64,000 nt of DNA from CAZUDO01 sp964618895 (GTDB lineage Bacteria; Desulfobacterota; Binatia; DP-6), in assembly GCA_964618895.1 (NCBI GenBank), contig CAZUDO010000054.1:1-64000 (forward strand), written 5' to 3'. Below the pieces are notes generated by a model. The model saw only the letters and a program-made list of their open reading frames with translations, did not search any database and was not told where the DNA came from. Of this stretch, positions 25,897 to 32,536 are shown one piece after another. The number at the start of each line of letters is the position of its first letter. The first letter of the stretch is position 1. A program made the translations under genes and the position numbers.

Positions 25897-26106
25897 CGCC
25901 TCTCCGAGCTGGCCTCGCAGGCCGCCTCGGGCACGGTTACCAACACCCAACGCAGCACCATCCAGGAGGAGTTGACGGCGCTCCTCTCGGAAATCTCACG
26001 CATCAGCAACGTGACCACGTTCAACGGCGTCAACCTGCTCAGTGAAGGCGCCTCGGTCGTGCTCCAGGTCGGCCTCGACGCGCACCGGGCAGGAGCTTCG
26101 CGGTAG
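25897..26106 (+). pseudogene. Flagellin N-terminal domain fragment
   Basis: Sixty-nine codons and a stop match the D1 part of the flagellin N-terminal domain (roughly residues 95-165 of a normal flagellin). Signature segments are RLSELASQAASGTVTNTQRS, IQEELTALLSEISRI and NVTTFNGVNLL. A stop codon lies two codons after the break on the 5' side, and the D0 helix, most of D1 and the C-terminal domain are missing. It is a remnant, not a gene. It lies immediately before the broken pseC, suggesting a former flagellin plus flagellin-glycosylation locus. Confidence 0.85.
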
Positions 26107-26275
26107 CGCCTGGCGCGGAAAGGGGGGGTCAACTGGTTGACCAGGACGGGACAAGTTTTTCCCGGGGGGCGAACCCTGCCGGGGCCTGTGCGCGGAGCGC
26201 TGCAGGAGGGGCGCAGGTTTCTGCATCCGGCGGGCTGCTGTGCGGCTTGGCACGGGATTGCATTTGGAGTTCGGA

Positions 26276-26646
26276 TCCATGGCCAAGGACTTCCTTCCCG
26301 TGAAGGCGATCACCACCGGCGAGGGTGGGGCCATCGTGACCAACGACGCGCTCCTTGCCGAATGCTGCCGGCGGTTGCGCAGTCACGGCGCGCGCGCGCC
26401 CTCGGCGTGCAGGTGCACTACATCCCGGTGCATCTGCAGCCGTACTACCCGCGGCTGCTGGAGACGGGTCGCGGTACGCTGCCGGCGGCAGAAGCGTTCT
26501 ACGACGAGGCGCTGTCGCTGCCCTGTGTTCCCGACATGGAAGCGACCGACGTGACCACGGTGGTGACGGCGTTGGCGGCGGCGCTGGCGGAGACGCGCCC
26601 GCCGGCGCGGTGGGGAGGGGACACGGATGCGGATCACGCTGGGTGA
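26276..26646 (+). pseudogene. pseC: pseC-like aminotransferase, truncated and internally deleted
   Basis: Two pieces of a DegT/DnrJ/EryC1/StrS aminotransferase of the PseC type are joined out of frame. The first (about 26276-26390) carries the PLP-lysine region DFLPVKAITTGEGGAIVTND. The second (about 26395-26640, different frame) is the C-terminus with GVQVHYIPVHLQPYYPRL and EALSLPCVPDMEATDV. The N-terminal half and about 150 residues between the pieces are absent. An intact enzyme would make UDP-4-amino-4,6-dideoxy-N-acetyl-altrosamine for pseudaminic acid. The end overlaps the pseI start, as expected for the original operon. Confidence 0.8.
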
Positions 26647-27676
26647 GCGGACGGTCGGTGACGGGGCCCCGTGCCTCGTGATCGCGGAGATCGGCTCCAA
26701 CCACGACGGCAGTCTCGAACGCGCACTGGCGCTGGTCGACGCCGCGGCGGCAGCTGGCGCCGACGCGGTCAAGTTCCAGTCGTTCCGCGCCGCCACCCTG
26801 CTCGCGCCGCGACGGCCGGTGCCCGGCGGCGGCTGGCGGCCGAACGAAGGCTATCCGATGCTCGAACGGCTCGAAGTGCCGGTCGAGTGGCACGCGGCGC
26901 TCCGCGACCGCGCTCGCGAGCGCGGTGCCCTCTTTCTGTCGACGCCGTTCGACGAGGAGCGGGCGGCGCTGCTGGCCGCGCTCGGCGTGCCCGCCTTCAA
27001 GCTCGCCTCGGGCGACCTGACGCACGTGCCGCTGCTGCGCCGCGTGGGCGGCTACGGCCGACCGGTCCTGCTGTCGACGGGGCTCGCCACCGTGGAGGAG
27101 ATCGTGGCGGCGCTCGAGGCGATCACCGCCGGCGCGGGTGCGACCGCCCGCCGGCCGCCGGTCGTGCTCCTGCACTGCGTGTCGCGCTACCCGCTGCGTC
27201 CCGGGGACGCGAACCTGCGCGCGCTGGTGGCGCTGCAGGCGCGCTTCGACTGCCCGGTCGGCTGGTCGGATCACTCGCCGGGCCACACGCTCGCCGTCGG
27301 CGCGGTGGCGCTCGGCGCGTGCGTGGTCGAGAAGCACTTCACCGACGATCGGCGGCGGCCGGGGCCGGATCATTCCTTCGCCATGGAGCCGAACGAGTTC
27401 CGCGCCATGGTGAGCGCCATCCGCGAGCTCGAGAGCGCGCTCGGCGACGGCGAGAAGCGGCCGCGCCGCGACGAGGAGCCCGAGCGCCTGTGGGCCCGCC
27501 GGAGCCTGCACGTGGCGCATGCCCTGGCCCCCGGGGCGACGCTCGAAGCGCGTGACCTGAAGATCGTGCGCCCGGCCGACGGCTTGCCGCCCGACGCCCT
27601 GGCCCTGGTGCTCGGCCGCCGCGTGCGCCGGGCCCTCGAGCCCGACCAGCCCTTGTACGCCGAGGATTGCGCGTGA
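26627..27676 (+). CDS. pseI: Pseudaminic acid synthase (NeuB/PseI family)
   Basis: This 349-residue NeuB-family enzyme condenses a 6-carbon amino sugar with phosphoenolpyruvate. The TIM-barrel domain has VIAEIGSNHDGSL, VKFQSFRAATL, FKLASGDLTH, WSDHSPGHTLA and the metal-site region EKHFTDDRRRPGPDHSFA. A C-terminal SAF (antifreeze-like) domain starts near LWARRSLHVAHALAPGATL. Placement before pseG and after a pseC remnant favours pseudaminic (PseI) over sialic or legionaminic acid. It is intact although pseC is broken, so another pseC must exist if the pathway runs. Confidence 0.88.
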   Translation: MRITLGERTVGDGAPCLVIAEIGSNHDGSLERALALVDAAAAAGADAVKFQSFRAATLLAPRRPVPGGGWRPNEGYPMLERLEVPVEWHAALRDRARERGALFLSTPFDEERAALLAALGVPAFKLASGDLTHVPLLRRVGGYGRPVLLSTGLATVEEIVAALEAITAGAGATARRPPVVLLHCVSRYPLRPGDANLRALVALQARFDCPVGWSDHSPGHTLAVGAVALGACVVEKHFTDDRRRPGPDHSFAMEPNEFRAMVSAIRELESALGDGEKRPRRDEEPERLWARRSLHVAHALAPGATLEARDLKIVRPADGLPPDALALVLGRRVRRALEPDQPLYAEDCA

Positions 27677-27708
27677 GCACCCGTCCGACGGCCGTACAAG
27701 GAGGACGC

Positions 27709-28764
27709 ATGCGCACCGGCGTGACCGGCCCGAGCGCGCGCACGGTGCTGTGCTGGGTCGACGCGGGACCGGCGTTCGGCCTCGGGCACGTGAGCCGCAC
27801 GCTGGCACTCGCCGAGGCGCTGGCCGCGCACGGCATCACGTGCCGGTTCGCTTTGCCCGACGACCCGACGGCGCGCGCCTGGCTGGAGGCGGCGGGCATG
27901 CTGGCGCCGCTCGTCCTCCCGGACCGCGAGCCGGCGCTACCGCACGTGCTGCCGGCGACGGCACGCGTCGACGCCGTGATCGTCGACGTGAGGCGTCCCC
28001 TCGGCCGGGACGAGGTGCGCGCCCTCGGCGGCACGTGTCCGGTGCTGGTGATCGACAATGCGGGCGACGGGGTCGCCGAGGCCGACCTGGTCCTGGCGCC
28101 GTACGTCCCCGGGGGAGCGCGGGACGAGCGCTGGCTGACGGGCCCGGAGCACGTGCCGTTGCGGTGGGTGTTCCGTGACGTGCGGCCCGAGCGCACCCCG
28201 GGGCAGGCGCCGGTGGTGCTGGTGAGCATGGGCGCGAGCGACCCGGGCGGGCTCACCGTGCCGGTGATCCAGGCGCTGGCGCGTCTGGAGCACGAGATCG
28301 ACGTGCGCGTGGTCGCCAATCCGGCGGCGCCGGTGTGGGGCGCGTTGCCCGCGCTGCTCGCCCGCGCCGGTTTCGCACCGCCGCGGGCGGTGGAGCCTGC
28401 GGGCACGGCGGCGCACCTGGCCGCCGCCGACGTGGCAGTGCTGGCGATGGGGGTGACGGTCTACGAGGCGATGGCCTGCGGGGTGCCGGCCGTCGTGCTC
28501 TGCCGGACGAGCGGTGACGCGGCCCACGCGCGCGCGCTGTCGGCGCGCGGGGCGATCGAGAGCCTCGGCGTCTACTGGACGGAGGAGCGTATCGCCGAGG
28601 TCGTCGGCCGGTTGGTCGCGTCGACGGCGGCCCGCGCGGCGATGGCGCGCGCCGCGCGGGGCACGGTGGATGGCCGGGGTGCGGAGCGGGTCGCGGCACG
28701 GCTGGTGGCGCGGCTCGCCGGAGAGGTGGATGAGCATGCAGGCGCTCGTCTCAGGCTCGGCTGA
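27709..28764 (+). CDS. pseG: PseG-like UDP-sugar hydrolase
   Basis: A GT-B fold protein of about 351 residues resembling PseG, which removes UDP from UDP-2,4-diacetamido-2,4,6-trideoxy-altropyranose. The N-terminal loop FGLGHVSRTLALAEAL matches the PseG GxGHxxR motif with its catalytic histidine. The C-terminal domain has VVLVSMGASDPGG and AVLAMGVTVYEAMACGVP, typical of the family. AAGGAGG four bases before the ATG at 27709 favours this start; a GTG at 27673 overlapping the pseI stop is possible. No fused N-acetyltransferase domain is present. Confidence 0.85.
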   Translation: MRTGVTGPSARTVLCWVDAGPAFGLGHVSRTLALAEALAAHGITCRFALPDDPTARAWLEAAGMLAPLVLPDREPALPHVLPATARVDAVIVDVRRPLGRDEVRALGGTCPVLVIDNAGDGVAEADLVLAPYVPGGARDERWLTGPEHVPLRWVFRDVRPERTPGQAPVVLVSMGASDPGGLTVPVIQALARLEHEIDVRVVANPAAPVWGALPALLARAGFAPPRAVEPAGTAAHLAAADVAVLAMGVTVYEAMACGVPAVVLCRTSGDAAHARALSARGAIESLGVYWTEERIAEVVGRLVASTAARAAMARAARGTVDGRGAERVAARLVARLAGEVDEHAGARLRLG

Positions 28765-28779
28765 ACGACCGCTAGATCG

Positions 28780-28866
28780 CCGACCCGAGACTTCGTCTCG
28801 GGTCGGGGCCTGAGATTGCCTGGCGGGGGATCAGGCGAATGTCGTGCCGCGGCCGGCGGAGCCGGC
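28780..28866. repeat. Cluster of three hairpins between pseG and the ATP-grasp gene
   Basis: Three inverted repeats occur in succession. The first has perfect 12-bp arms (28780-28791 / 28795-28806) with a 3-base loop. The second is GCCTGA...TCAGGC (28808-28813 / 28831-28836). The third is GCCGGC-GGA-GCCGGC (28852-28866). No T tract follows, so these may act as mRNA-stabilising or attenuating structures rather than as a terminator. Confidence 0.6.
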
Positions 28867-28891
28867 GCGGCAGAGCGTGGGGGGAGGACGT

Positions 28892-30148
28892 ATGTCTAGC
28901 TTGTCGCGCACGCTCCTCGTCGTGTCCGGCGGTCGGGAGGCGGTGCCGGCCATCCAGGAGGCGCAGCGGATGGGGCTGCGTGTGGTGGTGTCGGACGGTG
29001 CTCCCGACGCGCCCGGCTTCCGGGTCGCAGACGCGGGGATCCTGGCGAGCACGTACGATGCCGAGGCGACGGTCGAGGCGGCGCGGGCCTACGCCGCGCG
29101 CACGCGCATCGATGGGGTGTTGGCGGTCGCGGCCGACGTGCCGGTGACGGTGGCCGCGGTGGCGGACGCGTTGCGTCTGCCCGGTCCGTCGCTCGCCACC
29201 GCCGAGCTGGCGGCCGACAAGCTGGCGATGAAGAACTGCCTGGCGGCGGCCGGCGTGCCGGTGCCGTGGTACGTCGCCATCGACAGCGGCGAGGCGCTCG
29301 AACGCCTGACGGCAGAAATGGCGTTTCCTCTCATCGTAAAGCCGGTCGACAGCCGCGGCGCGCGCGGTGTCATCCGGCTGCTCCCCGAGGTCGACGCGCG
29401 CTGGGCCTACGGCGTGGCCGCCGCCGAGTCGCCCACCGGGCGCGTCATGGTGGAGCGCTTCGTCCCCGGCCCGCAGGTGAGCACCGAGGCCGTGGTGGTG
29501 CGCGGGCGGACCACGACCATCGGCTTCTCCGACCGCAACTACGAGTTCCTCGATCGCTTCGCCCCCTACGTGATCGAGAACGGTGGCGACCTGCCGTCGT
29601 GCCTGCCGGCTGCCACCCAGGAGGCGATCGCCGACTTGACCGCCGCCGCGGCGCTGGCGCTCGGCGTGACCAGCGGCACGGTGAAGGGCGACATCGTGGT
29701 CGGCGACGACGGGCCGATGGTGATCGAGCTCGCGGTGCGCCTCTCGGGCGGCTATTTCTGCACGCACGAGATCCCGCTCGCCACCGGCGTCAACTTCGTC
29801 GCCGCCGCCATCCGTCTGGCGCTCGGCGAGGAGCCCAGCCGTGAGGACCTGACGCCGCGCTGGCAGCGCGGCGTGGCGCAGCGCTTCCTGTTCCCGGCGC
29901 CCGGGCTGGTGCACGCCGTGCACGGCGTCGAGGCGGTGGCGGCCGAGGAGGGCGTCGCGCTCTTCGAGGTGCGGGTCGGGCCCGGCGATCAGGTGGCGCC
30001 GACCACCAGCCACCCGCGGCGTGCCGGGGTGGTGATCGCCACCGCCGACACGCGCGAGGCGGCCATCCGGCGCGCGGTCGCCGCGGTGGCACGCGTGCGC
30101 ATCGTCACCACGCCGACCTCCGTGACCGTCAGCACGGCGCTGCACTAG
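28892..30148 (+). CDS. ATP-grasp ligase of the flagellin-glycan locus
   Basis: This 418-residue protein has an ATP-grasp fold. The N-domain begins TLLVVSGGREAVPAIQEA; the central lid has LAADKLAMKNCLAAAGVPVP and PLIVKPVDSRGARGV; the metal-binding C-terminal part has VKGDIVVGDDGPMVIELAVR and LSGGYFCTHEIPLATG. The C-terminal 80 residues resemble the BC-like/ATP-grasp C-domain. GGGGAGG precedes the ATG. ATP-grasp proteins join carboxylates to amines or thiols. Beside pse genes it may attach an acyl or amino-acid group to a nonulosonic acid, but the substrates are unknown. Confidence 0.85.
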   Translation: MSSLSRTLLVVSGGREAVPAIQEAQRMGLRVVVSDGAPDAPGFRVADAGILASTYDAEATVEAARAYAARTRIDGVLAVAADVPVTVAAVADALRLPGPSLATAELAADKLAMKNCLAAAGVPVPWYVAIDSGEALERLTAEMAFPLIVKPVDSRGARGVIRLLPEVDARWAYGVAAAESPTGRVMVERFVPGPQVSTEAVVVRGRTTTIGFSDRNYEFLDRFAPYVIENGGDLPSCLPAATQEAIADLTAAAALALGVTSGTVKGDIVVGDDGPMVIELAVRLSGGYFCTHEIPLATGVNFVAAAIRLALGEEPSREDLTPRWQRGVAQRFLFPAPGLVHAVHGVEAVAAEEGVALFEVRVGPGDQVAPTTSHPRRAGVVIATADTREAAIRRAVAAVARVRIVTTPTSVTVSTALH

Positions 30149-30244
30149 CCAGCGGGGGCGTCGGCGGATGCTGTCGCTGTTCACCATCTGCCATGCCAAC
30201 CTGGCGTTTTCCTCCATCCCGCCCGGGCACGTAGCCGGTCGACA

Positions 30245-30856
30245 TTGCTGCCCGCCTCCGGGCACGCTATCGCCTGGACCGTGCCGGGGGGATGGCCGAT
30301 CGTCGGGTGGAGTGCGCTGGCCGTGACCGCGCTGTGCGCGGGCCTGCTGGCGCTCGCCGGCGGGGGCGACGACGGCCTGCGCCTGGTGATCCGGACGACG
30401 GCGCGCACGTCGGTCACCTTCTTCGGGCTGGCCTTCGTCGCCTCGGCGCTCCGGCGACGGTGGCCGAACGGGGCGACGCGCTGGCTGCTCGCCAACCGGC
30501 GCTACGTCGGGGTGTCGTTCGCGGTGTCGCACCTGGCCCACCTGCTCGCCATCCTGGCGCTCATGGAGTGGTCGGTGGCGCGGTTCTATCGCGAAGCCGG
30601 TCTGACGACGGGGACGCTCGGCACGATCGGGTACCTGGTCGTCGCCGCCATGGTCGCCACCTCGTTCGACCGCAGCGCGGCCTGGCTCGGTGCGCGCCGC
30701 TGGCGGCGCCTGCACACCGCCGGCGTGTACTACCTGTGGATCGTGTTCGCGGCCACGTTTGCGCCGCGCGCGGCGGAGTCGCCGGCGCTGTACGGGACGA
30801 TCACGCTCCTGCTCGTGGGGGCGCTTGTCCTGCGGCTGACGACGCGCGCGGCGTGA
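30245..30856 (+). CDS. Ferric-reductase-like transmembrane protein
   Basis: About 203 residues with five hydrophobic segments. The pattern resembles ferric-reductase-like transmembrane domains (MsrQ/YedZ relatives): VSHLAHLLAILAL carries two histidines three residues apart that could ligate heme, and RLHTAGVYYLWIVF carries another. No FAD- or NAD-binding domain is attached. The start is uncertain; a TTG at 30245 gives the full first segment, while an internal GTG is also possible. It lies about 100 bases after the ATP-grasp gene and converges with lhgO, with no functional link visible. Confidence 0.65.
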   Translation: MLPASGHAIAWTVPGGWPIVGWSALAVTALCAGLLALAGGGDDGLRLVIRTTARTSVTFFGLAFVASALRRRWPNGATRWLLANRRYVGVSFAVSHLAHLLAILALMEWSVARFYREAGLTTGTLGTIGYLVVAAMVATSFDRSAAWLGARRWRRLHTAGVYYLWIVFAATFAPRAAESPALYGTITLLLVGALVLRLTTRAA

Positions 30857-30860
30857 CCCG

Positions 30861-30941
30861 TCAGCGGCTCGCCGCGAGGCGAATGCGGGTGCCGTCCGGA
30901 CGCCGCCACGTGGTGTAGAACTCGCTGTCGTACGTCGACTG
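30861..30941 (-). pseudogene. C-terminal protein remnant of unknown family
   Basis: Between two convergent genes, the reverse strand encodes 26 residues and a stop (STYDSEFYTTWRRPDGTRIR then LAASR) that read like the end of a real protein. An in-frame stop two codons upstream shows that the rest is gone. The family was not recognised, and the frame could be chance. Confidence 0.2.
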
Positions 30942-30984
30942 TCTTTACGTCACCCGTCGCCGCCCGGGCTGCGCGGCCGCGACC

Positions 30985-32199
30985 TCACCCCAGCGCGAAG
31001 CGCTTCGCCGCCATCGCCGCGATCGCCTCACCGATGCTGAGCGCCGCCGTGGCCGCGGGCGAGGGGGCGTTCAGCACGTGGATCATGCGCGCCGCCTCGA
31101 CGATGTGGAAATCGTCCACCAGGACGCCGTGCGGGCCGACCGCCTGGGCGCGGACGCCCGAGCCGGCGGGGCGCACGTCGTCCATGGCCAGGCTGGGGAT
31201 GAGCTTCCGCAGTGCGTCCACGAACGCGCGCTTGCTGAGCGACCGGTGCACCTCGCTGACGGCGGTCTTCCAGTAGCGCAGCCCCATGCGCCAGAAGCCG
31301 CCGTAGCGCGACATGTCGACCAGGTCGGCCACCGACACGTCGGTCCACCGGTAGCCTTCGCGCTTGAGCGCCAGGACGGCGTTCGGGCCGGCCTCGACGC
31401 CGCCGCGCACCATACGCGTGAAGTGCACGCCCAGGAACGGGAAGCGGGCGTCGGGGACGGGGTAGATGAGGTTCCGCACCAGGTGGTGCCGCCCGGGCAC
31501 GAGCTCGTAGTACTCGCCGCGGAAGGGGACGATGCGGACGCCCGGGTCGACACCCGAGCGGCGCGCGATGCGGTCGGACTGCAGGCCGCCGCAGTTGATC
31601 AGGTGGCGCGCGTGCACCACTCCGCGGGTGGTTTCCAGGACCAGGCCGGAGCCGTTCGGCCGGCAGGCGAGGAAGCGGGTGCCGGTGCGGATGTCGCCGC
31701 CGGCGCGCGCGACCAGCGCGGCCAGTGTGCGCGTCACGTGGGGGTAGTCGACGATGCCCGTCTCGGGCACGAGCAGGCCGCGCACGCCGGTGACGTGCGG
31801 CTCGATCTCGCGCAGCTCGTCTGGGCCGAGGGCACGGACGCCGGTCAGGCCGTTCGCCTGTCCCCGCCGCTCGAGCTCGGCCAGCGCCGGCAGCTCGTGC
31901 GCGTCGGTCGCCACCACCACCTTGCCGCAGCGCTCGTGGGCGATGCCGTGCTCGGCGCAGAAGCGGTACATGGCGTCCCGCCCGCTGACGCAGTTCTGCG
32001 CCTTGAGCGACCCCGGCTTGTAGTACAGGCCGGAGTGGATCACGCCGCTGTTGTGGCCGGTCTGGTGGGCGCCGACCGTATCCTCGGCCTCCAGCACCAC
32101 CAGCGAGCGTCCGCCCCGGGCCCCCAGCGCGTGCGCGGTGGCCAGCCCTACGATGCCACCGCCCACGACGACGACGTCGTGTATTCCCGCCTCCCCCAT
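30985..32199 (-). CDS. lhgO: L-2-hydroxyglutarate oxidase/dehydrogenase
   Basis: This 404-residue FAD enzyme starts with the dinucleotide-binding VVVVGGGIVGLATAHALG. It continues with the LhgO-typical HNSGVIHSGLYYKPGSLKA and CGKVVVATDAHELPAL, and ends with an FAD-contacting segment HIVEAARMIHVLNAPSPAAT. It oxidises L-2-hydroxyglutarate to 2-oxoglutarate, passing electrons to the quinone pool, and acts in metabolite repair or lysine catabolism. It is monocistronic, and the gene organisation offers no further clue. Confidence 0.93.
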   Translation of the reverse strand: MGEAGIHDVVVVGGGIVGLATAHALGARGGRSLVVLEAEDTVGAHQTGHNSGVIHSGLYYKPGSLKAQNCVSGRDAMYRFCAEHGIAHERCGKVVVATDAHELPALAELERRGQANGLTGVRALGPDELREIEPHVTGVRGLLVPETGIVDYPHVTRTLAALVARAGGDIRTGTRFLACRPNGSGLVLETTRGVVHARHLINCGGLQSDRIARRSGVDPGVRIVPFRGEYYELVPGRHHLVRNLIYPVPDARFPFLGVHFTRMVRGGVEAGPNAVLALKREGYRWTDVSVADLVDMSRYGGFWRMGLRYWKTAVSEVHRSLSKRAFVDALRKLIPSLAMDDVRPAGSGVRAQAVGPHGVLVDDFHIVEAARMIHVLNAPSPAATAALSIGEAIAAMAAKRFALG

Positions 32200-32275
32200 C
32201 GGGGCGGCGTACCATTCGCGCCGGGGAGCGGCAAACGATCCGCGCTCGGACGCGGACGTGGAGAGGAGTGATCAT

Positions 32276-32332
32276 GTGCGAATTGCATTGGACGGTCACG
32301 AGATCGAAATCCCGGGCGCGACCACTCGGTGA
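32276..32332 (+). pseudogene. Possible truncated [2Fe-2S] protein N-terminus
   Basis: After a good ribosome binding site (GGAGAGGAG), a GTG start opens an 18-residue frame, VRIALDGHEIEIPGATTR, then a stop. The segment resembles the first beta hairpin of NuoG/FdhA-type [2Fe-2S] subunits (pattern V-x-hydrophobic-x-h-DG-x-E-V-x-h-P-x-GTT). No continuation with cysteines is found in any frame. It may be a remnant or a leader-like ORF. Confidence 0.25.
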
Positions 32333-32492
32333 GGAGCTGGTGCCGGCGCTGCGCGCGCCGGCGGCGTGAGCGCGCCATCGGGGCGTCTGGTAGCGGCGCG
32401 CACGCCAAGGGTGTGGCTCGCGGTGTCACGAGTGCCGACTCGGGATCTCTCGCGTGCACGGCTGGCAATGCGCCCGGCAACAATTGCCGCCG

Positions 32493-32508
32493 TGGCACGT
32501 CGCTTGCT
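32493..32508 (+). promoter_or_regulatory. Sigma-54 promoter of the TPR-flrB-flrC operon
   Basis: TGGCACG-TCGC-TTGCT is a full match to the sigma-54 consensus (TGGCACG-N4-TTGCW), with GG at 32494-32495 and GC at 32506-32507 separated by exactly ten bases. Transcription should start near 32519. The promoter falls within the longest open frame of the TPR gene and so argues for a start downstream of it. Confidence 0.8.
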
Positions 32509-32536
32509 GCCGTCACGCGTCGTGTGGCGGGTTCGT

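Noticed and set aside
30861..30941. Treating the 26-residue reverse-strand fragment as a small gene
   Set aside because: It is bounded by a stop just upstream and has no start codon; at most it is a remnant.
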